From an uncultured Faecalibacterium sp. (GTDB lineage Bacteria > Bacillota > Clostridia > Oscillospirales > Ruminococcaceae), in NCBI GenBank assembly GCA_934547065.1, contig CAKTEF010000002.1:57778-121777 (forward strand): 64,000 bases of DNA, given 5' to 3'. The notes beneath the pieces were generated by a model, which was not told where the DNA came from, ran no database searches, and was given only the letters and a program-made list of their open reading frames with translations. How positions within the stretch are numbered: position 1 is the first letter of the stretch; every line of letters begins with the position of its first letter. A program made the translations under genes and the position numbers. This document shows positions 55,323-63,796 of this stretch, in pieces.

Positions 55323-56155
55323 TGAAAAAAATTCTGATCTCCGGTGCCGGCGGCTTTGTGGGAACCCGCGTGCTGCACCAGTGGAAAGACCGGGCCGAGC
55401 TGGCCGTGTTCCCACAAGGCTTTCTGGCGGCGGCTGACGAAGACGCTGTCCGCCGTTTTGTACAGGCGGAGCAGCCGGATATCCTGCTGCACCTGGCCGC
55501 GCTTTCCGATACCGGTTACTGCCAGCAGCATCCGGAAGAATCCCGCCGCGCCAATGTGGAGCTTCCGGTCTGGATGGCACACGCCGCCCGGGACACCGGT
55601 GCCAGGCTGACAGCGTTCAGCTCCGACCAGGTGTATGCCGGTGTGACACAGGAGGGCCCATTGCCGGAAACGCTCCCCCTTTCTCCTGTCAACACGTATG
55701 GCTGCCACAAGCTGGAGGCCGAACAGCGCGTGCTGGCCTGCTGCCCGCAGGCGGTGCTGCTGCGCGCGCCCTGGATGTACGACCTGCCTGCCAGCGGCCT
55801 GCCGGTACGCGGCAATCTGCCGCTGAATCTGCTCCGCGCGGCCGAGACCGGGGCTGCCGTTTCCTTTTCCGAAAACGATCACCGGGGGGTCAGCTGGGTA
55901 CATGAGGCTGTGGAGCATCTGTTCCCCGCTTTGCAGCTGCCCGGCGGTGTGTACAACTTTGGCAGCGGAAACCCGGCCGGTATGGTCACCACGGCCCGAC
56001 AGTTTGCCGGGCTTCTGGGCGTACAAGTGCCGATCGAGCCTGCCGCATGGAGCCGCAACCTGCTGATGGACGGCACCAAGCTGGCCGCACAAGGCATCCG
56101 GTTTGAGGATACCGTGGACGGGTTCAGACGCTGCCTGGAATTTTACCAGAAATAA
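55319..56155 (+). CDS. extended SDR, RmlD-like sugar-nucleotide reductase
   Basis: 278 residues with the nucleotide-binding motif GAGGFVGT near the N-terminus and the catalytic YGCHK (Tyr-x3-Lys) with Ser in FSSDQVYAG. The fold resembles dTDP-4-dehydrorhamnose reductase (RmlD). No other rhamnose genes are nearby, so the substrate is open. Its start overlaps azlD by four bases (two ATG choices, 55319 or 55322), suggesting cotranscription with azlCD, which is an odd partnership. Confidence 0.75.
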   Translation: MMKKILISGAGGFVGTRVLHQWKDRAELAVFPQGFLAAADEDAVRRFVQAEQPDILLHLAALSDTGYCQQHPEESRRANVELPVWMAHAARDTGARLTAFSSDQVYAGVTQEGPLPETLPLSPVNTYGCHKLEAEQRVLACCPQAVLLRAPWMYDLPASGLPVRGNLPLNLLRAAETGAAVSFSENDHRGVSWVHEAVEHLFPALQLPGGVYNFGSGNPAGMVTTARQFAGLLGVQVPIEPAAWSRNLLMDGTKLAAQGIRFEDTVDGFRRCLEFYQK

Positions 56156-56159
56156 AGTT

Positions 56160-56257
56160 AGCCCTCTCCGTCCATGCGGCTTCCGGTCAGGCACTGCAGA
56201 TCAGCAGCGCCTTTGCCCGCCAGATGCGTCAGCGTAACGGAGGGGGCTGTTTTTTTA
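56160..56257 (+). terminator. long inverted repeat with T-run after the SDR gene
   Basis: Twelve-base arms (AGCCCTCTCCGT at 56160-56171; ACGGAGGGGGCT at 56237-56248, one wobble) enclose 65 bases and are followed by seven T on the plus strand. The T-run overlaps the spoIVA stop codon. It may serve as terminator, but its loop is unusually long and could be an inserted repeat. Confidence 0.5.
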
Positions 56258-57751
56258 CAACAAAATACAGATCAGCCCGCTGCAGCCGTCGTTGATGACC
56301 TTTTCCAGCGTTTCCTGCAGGCGGGTACGGGCCTCCTGCGGCATGTGGAGCAGCTTGTTCTGCAGCCCTTCGTTCACCAGTTCGTGCAGGCTTTTTCCGA
56401 AGATGTTCGACTCCCACAGCCGCTCCGGGTCTGATTCAAAATCACCCAGCAGGCTCTGCACCAGGTCCTCGCTCTGCTTTTCCGTGCCTACGATGGGGCT
56501 GATCTCGGTGTGGATCACGGCTTTCATCATGTGGATGGAGGGGGCGCTGGCTTCCAGCCGCACCCCATACCGCCCGCCCTGCCGGACGATCTCCGGTTCT
56601 TCCAGCGAAAGCTCGTCGATGGAGGGCATCACGATCCCATAACCGGTGGCCTCTACCTGTTCCAGGGCGCTGCGGATCTTTTCATATTCCCGTTTTGCGC
56701 GGGAAAGCTCGATGACGCAGGGCATCAGCCCCGCTTCATCGCCGATCTCCAACCCGGTCTGCTCACTGAGAACGCGGTAGAACACCTCCGGCTTGAGCAG
56801 AACCGTCACCCGGACGATGCCCTCGGCAAGATCCATCCCGCTCAGGGCCGACCGCTGCACCGATGCACTTTCCAGTGCCCCCGCGCTGTTCTGTTCCGGA
56901 ACATCTTTCATGCGGGAGATGTTCTCGGCAAATTGGAGAGCCGCCGTATAGATCTCGGTCTGGAGCCAGTGGCCTTTGTCCAGCATGGTGACCCAGCGCG
57001 GGATGGCAAAATCCAGCTCCCGCACCGGGAACTCGTACAGCACGCGCTGCAAGATGTTCAGCAGATCCTCCCGGCTCAGGTCCAGGCAGCTGACCGGAAG
57101 CACACTGCGCCCATACGTCTGTTCCAGCTCCGCAGCCAAAGCCTTGGTCTCCGGGGCATCCGGATGGGTGCTGTTGAGCAGCACCACAAAGGGCTTGCCC
57201 AGCGCTTCCAGTTCTTCGACCACCCGCCTTTCGGCAGGGATGTAATTTTCACGCGGGATCTCGCTGATGGTTCCATCGGTCGTGACCACGATGCCGATGG
57301 TGGAGTGGTCCCGGATGACTTTCCGGGTTCCCGTTTCTGCGGCCAGGTCAAAGGGGATCTCCTCCTCGAACCAGGGGCTTTTGACCATCCGGGGCTTCTC
57401 GTTCTCCTCGTGGCCCATGGCTCCCTCCACCATGTAGCCCACGCAGTCGATCAGCCGGATCTCGCACGCCCCGCCGCCCTCCAATTGGAGCGGCACTGCC
57501 GTTTCCGGGATGAACTTTGGCTCTGTGGTCATGATGGTGCGTCCCGCCGCCGACTGCGGCAGTTCATCCCGCGCACGGAGCTTCGCATCCGCCGGACCGA
57601 TGGCCGGGAGCACCAGCTGCTCCATAAACTGCTTGATAAGGGTGCTTTTCCCGGTGCGCACCGGGCCGACTACGCCGATCAGGACCGCACCACCGGTACG
57701 CGCACCGATCTCGCGGCAGACAGCGGCTTGTAACTGTTCCTGTTTTTCCAA
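56255..57751 (-). CDS. spoIVA: stage IV sporulation protein A (spore coat ATPase)
   Basis: 498-residue ATPase that polymerises on the forespore surface and forms the base of the spore coat in endospore formers. Walker A is GPVRTGKS at 29-36, and the sequence ends GLICILL, both typical of SpoIVA, which has 492 residues in Bacillus. The preferred start is a TTG at 57751 with GAGGAG eight bases upstream, which gives the usual N-terminus (EKQEQLQAAVCREIGARTGG). It converges with the azl-SDR operon. Its presence means spore formation or its remnant. Confidence 0.92.
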   Translation of the reverse strand: MEKQEQLQAAVCREIGARTGGAVLIGVVGPVRTGKSTLIKQFMEQLVLPAIGPADAKLRARDELPQSAAGRTIMTTEPKFIPETAVPLQLEGGGACEIRLIDCVGYMVEGAMGHEENEKPRMVKSPWFEEEIPFDLAAETGTRKVIRDHSTIGIVVTTDGTISEIPRENYIPAERRVVEELEALGKPFVVLLNSTHPDAPETKALAAELEQTYGRSVLPVSCLDLSREDLLNILQRVLYEFPVRELDFAIPRWVTMLDKGHWLQTEIYTAALQFAENISRMKDVPEQNSAGALESASVQRSALSGMDLAEGIVRVTVLLKPEVFYRVLSEQTGLEIGDEAGLMPCVIELSRAKREYEKIRSALEQVEATGYGIVMPSIDELSLEEPEIVRQGGRYGVRLEASAPSIHMMKAVIHTEISPIVGTEKQSEDLVQSLLGDFESDPERLWESNIFGKSLHELVNEGLQNKLLHMPQEARTRLQETLEKVINDGCSGLICILL

Positions 57752-57823
57752 ATCACTCTCTCCTCTCGTGCCGTCCGCACCGGGCGGCGTGGGCCGCACC
57801 ATCTGCGTCTGCTTCTCGGAAAC

Positions 57824-57852
57824 AGTCTATTCGGACAGGCGGCAGGATATGA
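57824..57852 (-). promoter_or_regulatory. possible sigma-E-type promoter of spoIVA
   Basis: On the minus strand TCATATC (57846-57852), 14 bases, AATAGACT (57824-57831). The spacing and ATA core fit sigma-E promoters, which control spoIVA in Bacillus; the -10 match is partial (five of eight). Confidence 0.3.
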
Positions 57853-57877
57853 GCGGCACCGGGTAAAAAAGCGTCGG

Positions 57878-57906
57878 TTGACGGAAAAATCCCTCTGCGC
57901 TACAAT
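57878..57906 (+). promoter_or_regulatory. strong promoter of the 335-residue gene
   Basis: TTGACG (57878-57883), 17 bases, TACAAT (57901-57906): five of six at each box. Confidence 0.75.
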
Positions 57907-57938
57907 AGAGAAAAATTGAGCAGAAAGGTGGAACGCAG

Positions 57939-58946
57939 ATGGAGTGGAAGGTTTATTTTGAGGACAATCCGGGATGTCACCGCCCGCATCGGGGTCTCCC
58001 CGGGCAGGAAGTGTCCTGCGGGGCACACTCGGTGTGGGGCGGACAGCATTTTATCATTCCAGCAGTTTACTTTTGTGGGAAGGGGCTGGTTGTAGACATC
58101 TGCCGCCGGGTGGAGCGTGAGGCGATCGAAGCGCATTACCAGAAGTTGGCCGCTTATGAAGGGATGGATATTGACGAATGCCCGCCGGAAGTTGTCGAAC
58201 TGGCCGAAGCCGAGGACCCGTTTGGTTCTTTTGACTATCTGCCAAGTGCAGCCATCAACGGCAAAACCGTGGAGTACAGCCGCGGTGCCGGGGAATATTA
58301 TAACCCCCTCCGCTCCGAAGCGGAGATCGTTTGCAGCGGTGAACAGGCCGCGCGGGACATCGTGAAGCACTACGGGCTTGACCCGGAACAAGGCTGGGAT
58401 CTCCGGCAGTGGAGCTTTCCCTGGGCGACAAAGCGCAGGCCGGCCCACATCACCAGCCTGACACTGACCCTCACCCAGCGGGAACAGCCTGCCGAAGCGA
58501 TGCAGTTCACGGCAGCGCCCGGAAAGGTCGTGGAGTTTGCCCACCCCATCACCGAGGAAAACTGCGTGCTGACGGTCAAAGACCTGAAACCGGCACGGCT
58601 GTCGGAGCACGAACACTTCGGCCCGCCCATGGAGTGGCCCCGGGAATTTGTGGAAATGACTTACACCCTGACCCCCGCCGTGACCACCGGCTGGGTGCAG
58701 GTGAACGACTGCGCCTCTAGTGATAAGCCCATCCGGAAAAGCGATGCACCCACGGAAGATGGAGCCATTGCCATCATTGGCGGAGCAGACGGCCCAACGG
58801 CGATCTTTGTGAGCGGAAAGCAGCAGGGCGATACCCACACTGCCTGTTCCTCGCTCCACTTCGCGCCGGTGGAGCCGGAAAATATCCGGTGGAAGGCGAC
58901 CTATTACCAGAAGCAACTCCCGGATGAAACCATAGCGCTCTTATAA
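57939..58946 (+). CDS. hypothetical protein with a GGADGPTAIF motif
   Basis: I do not recognise this 335-residue protein as a whole. It appears soluble, with many Pro, Glu and aromatic residues and several Cys in the first 60 positions. Residues 274-293 read DGAIAIIGGADGPTAIFVSG, which resembles a conserved segment I recall from beta subunits of sodium-pumping decarboxylases, yet no membrane helices surround it. It has its own strong promoter, an AGGTGG ribosome site and a terminator, so it is a monocistronic expressed unit. Function unknown. Confidence 0.75.
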   Translation: MEWKVYFEDNPGCHRPHRGLPGQEVSCGAHSVWGGQHFIIPAVYFCGKGLVVDICRRVEREAIEAHYQKLAAYEGMDIDECPPEVVELAEAEDPFGSFDYLPSAAINGKTVEYSRGAGEYYNPLRSEAEIVCSGEQAARDIVKHYGLDPEQGWDLRQWSFPWATKRRPAHITSLTLTLTQREQPAEAMQFTAAPGKVVEFAHPITEENCVLTVKDLKPARLSEHEHFGPPMEWPREFVEMTYTLTPAVTTGWVQVNDCASSDKPIRKSDAPTEDGAIAIIGGADGPTAIFVSGKQQGDTHTACSSLHFAPVEPENIRWKATYYQKQLPDETIALL

Positions 58947-58951
58947 CGAAA

Positions 58952-58991
58952 AGACAGGCGGCTCCAACCGAAGTTGGATGCCGCCTGTTTT
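58952..58991. terminator. bidirectional terminator between the 335-residue gene and the RpiR gene
   Basis: ACAGGCGGC (58954-58962) and GCCGCCTGT (58980-58988) with an inner CCAAC/GTTGG stem; TTTT follows on the plus strand and TCTTTTCG on the minus strand. Confidence 0.85.
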
Positions 58992-58996
58992 ACTGT

Positions 58997-59848
58997 TTAG
59001 ATCAACTTGATGGCCACAGCCTCGCTGGTGCGATCCTGCGCCTCGTTGGCCTGTTCCGGGTCATCCAGCCGGTAGCGGAGCACCAGCACCTCCCCGACAT
59101 AGAGCACCGCCACCTTGACCGGGATGCTGCCGGAATCCAGCGGGCTTTCCTGCGCACCGCAGCGCAGTACCACATCGGCCAGCACCGCGCCCGGCGAATC
59201 CTCGTAGTGGGTCAGCAGGATGATCTTGGCCCCTGCCCCCTTGGCCGTGCGCAGCGTTTCCATCATATCACGGGTCGCGCCGGAGTAGGAAACGAACAGC
59301 ACCACGTCCTCCGGCCCCATCAGACTGGCCGACAGAAGCTGCAGGTGGCTGTCGCCCGCCGTGCGGAACTTGTTGGACAGGCTGGAAAACCGGGCGCAGA
59401 TATCGTTGGCCAGCAGCATACTGCCGCCCTGACCCAGGCAAAACACCTGCTTTGCCGCCCGCATCAGATCCACGGCCTGTTCCACAGCCTCCGGCGAAAG
59501 GGAGTTCTGTGTTCCGTTGATCGCGGTCAGGAACAGGCCGTTGGCGTGCTCGAACAGGCTTTCCGTGGAGGCACCCGGTTCCGGCTCGTTCTGGTTGACC
59601 AGCGCTCCGGTGGCGTTGGCCTGCGCCAGAGAAATGCGCATCTCGTGATAGCCCTCGAACCCCAGCGAGCGGCAGAAGCGGAACACCGTTGCCTCTGCCA
59701 CTTTACATTCCTTTGCCAGAGAGGAGATCGAAAGATACTGCGCTTCGTCCGCATGGTGGACGAGATAATCCGCCACGGCCCGGCCGGATTTTGTCAGTTC
59801 CCCCTGCCGCTGCTGCAACAGCTCCCAGAAGTTGGTTGTTATAGACAT
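58997..59848 (-). CDS. MurR/RpiR-family regulator
   Basis: 283-residue repressor with an N-terminal helix-turn-helix (ISSLAKECKVAEATVFRFCRSLGFEGYHEMR) and a C-terminal SIS domain that binds a sugar phosphate (VFCLGQGGSMLLANDI, FVSYSGATRDMMETL). The ATG at 59848 has GAGG upstream. It diverges from a sugar ABC importer and very likely controls it. The ligand could be an amino sugar, as in MurR and NanR, or another phosphosugar. Confidence 0.9.
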   Translation of the reverse strand: MSITTNFWELLQQRQGELTKSGRAVADYLVHHADEAQYLSISSLAKECKVAEATVFRFCRSLGFEGYHEMRISLAQANATGALVNQNEPEPGASTESLFEHANGLFLTAINGTQNSLSPEAVEQAVDLMRAAKQVFCLGQGGSMLLANDICARFSSLSNKFRTAGDSHLQLLSASLMGPEDVVLFVSYSGATRDMMETLRTAKGAGAKIILLTHYEDSPGAVLADVVLRCGAQESPLDSGSIPVKVAVLYVGEVLVLRYRLDDPEQANEAQDRTSEAVAIKLI

Positions 59849-59942
59849 GGTGTCATCCTCTTTCCTGCGCCAGGCTCCCACCAGCCAGCTGCACCTGCCA
59901 ATGCCCATGGGAAACCGCATTTTTCTTTTTTTCTATAATGAA

Positions 59943-59971
59943 AGTATAAAAGAATCCCCCGCCCTTGGCAA
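59943..59971 (-). promoter_or_regulatory. promoter of the rpiR-family gene
   Basis: On the minus strand TTGCCA (59966-59971), 17 bases, TATACT (59943-59948). Confidence 0.7.
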
Positions 59972-60046
59972 GTGTGGCATTGACTACATTTTGTGCAGTT
60001 TTTTTGTGCAGTGCATCCAATTTTGTCGGAAAAGTCCGTCTTTTTA

Positions 60047-60132
60047 TGAAAAATCATTTCAAATCTGCACCTTTGGGCGGTGTTTGAGCGCGAAAACTAT
60101 TTTCAATCGAAAACGACAAGTATTTTGAAAAT
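60047..60132. promoter_or_regulatory. AT-rich inverted repeats between rpiR and the ABC operon, candidate operators
   Basis: The gap 59849-60357 holds TGAAA-AATCA-TTTCA (60047-60061) and ATTTTCAA (60099-60106) facing TTGAAAAT (60125-60132). TGAAA/TTTCA half-sites fit the type of site bound by RpiR regulators. Beyond these sites and the two promoters I see nothing else in the gap. Confidence 0.45.
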
Positions 60133-60251
60133 GATTACAAAATAGAAACAAGCCTCGTTTTTTCCGTGAAAGTTGCCCAAATCATCATACTATTCGCCAA
60201 ATTTGTAGGATATAGACAAGAAAAGTCTTTCAGAATTGTACAGAGCGCGGA

Positions 60252-60280
60252 TAGACAGAATGAAAATCTTTTTCTATAAT
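60252..60280 (+). promoter_or_regulatory. promoter of the sugar ABC operon
   Basis: TAGACA (60252-60257), 17 bases, TATAAT (60275-60280). The leader is about 70 bases. Confidence 0.75.
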
Positions 60281-60357
60281 AAAACCAACGAGAACGCCTC
60301 CCACACGAGAGGCCGAACAGAACCGTATCTTGATTGATGAGTAAGGAGAAGTTTCTT

Positions 60358-61719
60358 ATGAAAAACAGTATCTCTCGCCGCTCTTTCCTGAAAGCCGTTG
60401 GTGCCCTGAGTGCAGCCGGTGCATTGGCCGCATGCGGCGGTTCTTCCAGCAGCACGGCAGCTTCCTCCACCGCTGCTTCTTCTACCGCAGCAGCCAGCGG
60501 CACCGCTTCTGCCGGTGCCAGCATCAAGCTGTGGACATACCCCATCGGCGGCTGGGGCAAGGATGAGACGGTGCAGGAGCTGATCTCCAGCTTCAACGCA
60601 AAGTATCCTGACATCAAGGTCACCGTGGAATACCTGGATTACACCAACGGTGATGACCAGGTGAACACCGCGATCGAAGGCGGCAGCGCACCCGACCTGA
60701 TCATGGAAGGTCCCGAGCGTCTGGTTGCCAACTGGGGCAAAAAGGGCGTTATGGCTCCCCTGAACGATCTGTGGACCGACGATGCCAAGAAAGACATCTA
60801 CGCTTCCGTTGAGTCCGCCTGCAAGAACGACGCTGGCGACTATTACGAGTATCCCCTGTGCATGACCGCACACTGCATGGCCGTGAACATGACCAAGGTC
60901 AAGGAAGTGGGCGCTGACAAGTACATTGATACCGACAAGCACACCTGGAGCACCGAGGGCTTCCTGAATACCGTTGACGCTCTGTACAAGGGCGGCTACG
61001 AGAACGTGGCAGCCATCTACTGCAGCGGCCAGGGCGGCGACCAGGGCACCCGCGCTATTATCAACAACATGTACGGCGGCACCTTTACCGATGCGGCTCA
61101 CACCAAGTACACCGCTGATTCCCCGGAAAACATCAAGGCCATTCAGGCTCTGTATGATGCCAACGGCATCAACTTTGACGCTTCCATCAACGGCGGCGAG
61201 GAGATCACCCTGTTCCGCAACGGCACGCTGCAGATGGCTTTCTGCTGGAACATTGCTCAGCAGCTGAACAGCGACAACAACGATGCCGGCCTGACCAACA
61301 GCGGCGACGAGATCTTCCCCATGGCATTCCCCACCGAAAGCGGCGACCCGAAGCTGTGCGGCGGTATCTGGGGCTTTGGCATCTTTGATAACGGCGACGA
61401 GGCCAAGATCGAAGCAGCCAAGACCTTTATCGACTTCATCGCAGCAGACCCCGATCAGGTTGGCGCAAGCGTTCTGGCTTCCACCTACTTCCCCGTCCGC
61501 GAGAGCGTTGGCGACATCTATGCCGGCAACGAGATCATGAGCGAGTACACCAAGTTCATGGGCTTCCTGGGCGACTACTACCAGATCACTCCGGGCTGGG
61601 CAACTGCTCGTACCGAGTGGTGGAACATGCTGCAGCGCGTTGGCACCGGCGAGCCTGTTGAGCAGGCTGTCGCAACCTTTGTGGAGAACGCAAATGCCGC
61701 TGCTTCCGCCGAGGCATAA
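60358..61719 (+). CDS. CUT1 sugar ABC transporter substrate-binding lipoprotein
   Basis: 453-residue extracellular binding protein. The signal peptide contains SRRSFLK (residues 6-12), a twin-arginine-like motif, and the lipobox LAAC with C26 as lipid anchor, followed by a Ser/Thr/Ala linker. The mature part has the extracellular sugar-binding fold (LISSFNAKYPDIKVTVEYLDY...). The ATG at 60358 has AAGGAG nine bases upstream. It is followed by a hairpin that can limit readthrough into the permeases. The sugar is unknown. Confidence 0.92.
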   Translation: MKNSISRRSFLKAVGALSAAGALAACGGSSSSTAASSTAASSTAAASGTASAGASIKLWTYPIGGWGKDETVQELISSFNAKYPDIKVTVEYLDYTNGDDQVNTAIEGGSAPDLIMEGPERLVANWGKKGVMAPLNDLWTDDAKKDIYASVESACKNDAGDYYEYPLCMTAHCMAVNMTKVKEVGADKYIDTDKHTWSTEGFLNTVDALYKGGYENVAAIYCSGQGGDQGTRAIINNMYGGTFTDAAHTKYTADSPENIKAIQALYDANGINFDASINGGEEITLFRNGTLQMAFCWNIAQQLNSDNNDAGLTNSGDEIFPMAFPTESGDPKLCGGIWGFGIFDNGDEAKIEAAKTFIDFIAADPDQVGASVLASTYFPVRESVGDIYAGNEIMSEYTKFMGFLGDYYQITPGWATARTEWWNMLQRVGTGEPVEQAVATFVENANAAASAEA

Positions 61720-61757
61720 GTCACCGCCTGAATTTTTGATCGCAACCTTATAAACCT

Positions 61758-61800
61758 TGCCCCTTCCTCGAAAATCCCGGCGAGGGAGGGGCATTCTTTT
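61758..61800 (+). terminator. attenuating terminator between binding protein and permease genes
   Basis: Thirteen-base arms (61758-61770, 61781-61793, one wobble) then TTCTTTT. A typical device to make more binding protein than permease. Confidence 0.75.
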
Positions 61801-61859
61801 GGAATTATTTCGCAAAACAGTCCATTGCCAGAGCAAAAACGAAAGGTTTGGTGATTTTT

Positions 61860-62777
61860 TTGGCTACAACCACCGTAAAAGTCAAAGAGCCCAAGCGCAG
61901 CCGCGCACTGGTCCGGCAGGAAACCATCGCTTCGTATCTGTTTCTGCTGCCCAGCCTGATCTTCTTTGTGGGGTTCGTCATCTACCCCATGGTCCTTTGT
62001 GTGGTCACAAGCTTCTTTGACTCTACCATGAACCGCGCCGACATCTTCGTCGGCCTTGCCAACTACAAGGAGCTTTTTTCCGATAAGATCTTTCTGGGCG
62101 CGTTGAAGAACACCTTCATCATCGTGATTGTCTCGGTGCCCGTGACCTGTGCATTCTCGCTGTGGGTCAGCTCGGCCATCGTCGATCTTCCGGAGTGGGC
62201 CACCAGCCTGTTCCGCTGCGTCTTTTACCTGCCCGTTGTCACCGGTTCCGTGGCCGTTACCGTGGTCTGGAAGTGGATGTACAACAACTACTACGGCATC
62301 TTCAACTACCTGGGCAAGACATTTGGCCTGATCGACAAGAACATCAACTGGCTGGGTGACGAGCGCTTTGCATTGGGATGCATCATCCTGATCCTGCTCA
62401 CCACCTCGGTAGGCCAGCCCATCGTTCTGTATGTTTCCGCCCTGGGCAACGTGGATCAGTCCATTGTGGAAGCTGCCGAAGTGGACGGCGCGACCGATTT
62501 CCAGTGCTTCTGGAAGATCAAGTGGCCCGCCATCATGCCCACCACCCTGTACATTCTGGTCATCACCACCATCAACTCGTTCCAGTGCTTTGCACTGATC
62601 CAGCTGCTGACCTCCGGCGGCCCCAACCACAGCACCGATACCATCATGTATTACATCTACTACACCGCGTTCAAGCTGTACCGCTACGGCTACGGCAACG
62701 CCATGGGTGTGGTGCTGGCCATCATCATTGCCATCCTGTCTGCGATCCAGTTCAAGGTCGGCAACCAGAACAATTAA
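61860..62777 (+). CDS. CUT1 sugar ABC transporter permease 1
   Basis: 305-residue inner-membrane permease with six helices; MalF/LacF-like. The EAA loop (VEAAEVDGATDFQCFWKIKWPAIMPT) contacts the ATPase. I choose the TTG at 61860, which has GGTGA five bases upstream and gives the N-terminus ATTTVKVKEPK; an earlier in-frame TTG at 61848 and a GTG at 61851 also exist. Confidence 0.9.
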   Translation: MATTTVKVKEPKRSRALVRQETIASYLFLLPSLIFFVGFVIYPMVLCVVTSFFDSTMNRADIFVGLANYKELFSDKIFLGALKNTFIIVIVSVPVTCAFSLWVSSAIVDLPEWATSLFRCVFYLPVVTGSVAVTVVWKWMYNNYYGIFNYLGKTFGLIDKNINWLGDERFALGCIILILLTTSVGQPIVLYVSALGNVDQSIVEAAEVDGATDFQCFWKIKWPAIMPTTLYILVITTINSFQCFALIQLLTSGGPNHSTDTIMYYIYYTAFKLYRYGYGNAMGVVLAIIIAILSAIQFKVGNQNN

Positions 62778-62791
62778 GGAGGTGCGTAACA

Positions 62792-63769
62792 ATGAGTGCA
62801 ACTGCTGCAACCACAAAAAAGCAAAAGCCCTTGAAGCGGCACCCCAGTAAGCTGAAACAGGCCAGTGCCTACACCATCCTGACCCTGATCCTGATCAGCA
62901 TCGTGGCCGTAACGTTTGCGTTCCCGCTGTACTGGATCATCACCGGCTCGTTCAAGACCGGTGCCGCCATCAACTCCACTACCCCGGAGTGGTGGCCCCA
63001 CGAGTGGGTCCTGACCAACTACCAGAAGCTGTTTGCGGGCAAGAGCGCCCCGCTGTGGCAGCTGGCGATCCCGTTCAGCGCACAGTTCAGCGCTGACGGC
63101 GAGCCCATTTACTTCTCGGTTGGTCCCACGGCTCCGGCCGCCCTGCGCTGGATGATCAACACCGTGTTCATGGCCGTCACCTCCATGATCCTGACCTGCA
63201 TCACCGCCGCTATGGCAGGCTACGCTCTGGCCAAAAAGCGTTTTGTAGGCCGCAAGGTGCTGTTCACCCTGATCGTGTGCGCCATGGCTCTGCCCAAGCA
63301 GGTCATCCTGATCCCCCTGCTGCGCGAGATGAGCTCTTTGAACCTGTACAACACCATCTGGGCGGTCATCTTCCCCATCGTCGGCTGGCCGTTCGGCGTG
63401 TTCCTGATGAAGCAGTTCAGTGAGGGCATCCCCACCGAAATGCTGGAAGCCGCCCGCATCGACGGTGCCAGCGAGGCCAAGACCTTTATCAGCATCGTGC
63501 TCCCCATGGTCAAGCCGGGCATCGGCGCATTGGCGATCTTCACGTTCATCAACAGCTGGAACGACTACTTCATGCAGTTGATCATGCTGTCCAGCACCAG
63601 CAATCTGACCATCTCGCTGGGCATTGCAAAGCTGCAGGCTGAGAACAGCACCGACTTCGGTCTGATCATGGCTGGTGCCGCACTGGCTGCCGTGCCGATC
63701 ATCATCATCTTCCTCATCTTCCAGAAATACTTCACCAAGGGCATCGCAATGGGTGCTGTCAAGGGCTAA
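62792..63769 (+). CDS. CUT1 sugar ABC transporter permease 2
   Basis: 325-residue permease, MalG-like, with the EAA loop LEAARIDGASEAKTFISIVLPMVKPG. A segment of about 50 residues between helix 1 and helix 2 lies outside the membrane. AAGGAGG precedes the ATG. No ATPase follows in the window; a shared MsmK/UgpC-type ATPase elsewhere is likely, as usual for CUT1 systems of Firmicutes. Confidence 0.92.
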   Translation: MSATAATTKKQKPLKRHPSKLKQASAYTILTLILISIVAVTFAFPLYWIITGSFKTGAAINSTTPEWWPHEWVLTNYQKLFAGKSAPLWQLAIPFSAQFSADGEPIYFSVGPTAPAALRWMINTVFMAVTSMILTCITAAMAGYALAKKRFVGRKVLFTLIVCAMALPKQVILIPLLREMSSLNLYNTIWAVIFPIVGWPFGVFLMKQFSEGIPTEMLEAARIDGASEAKTFISIVLPMVKPGIGALAIFTFINSWNDYFMQLIMLSSTSNLTISLGIAKLQAENSTDFGLIMAGAALAAVPIIIIFLIFQKYFTKGIAMGAVKG

Positions 63770-63796
63770 AATCCCGACCGCCGCCTGCGGCGGGAA

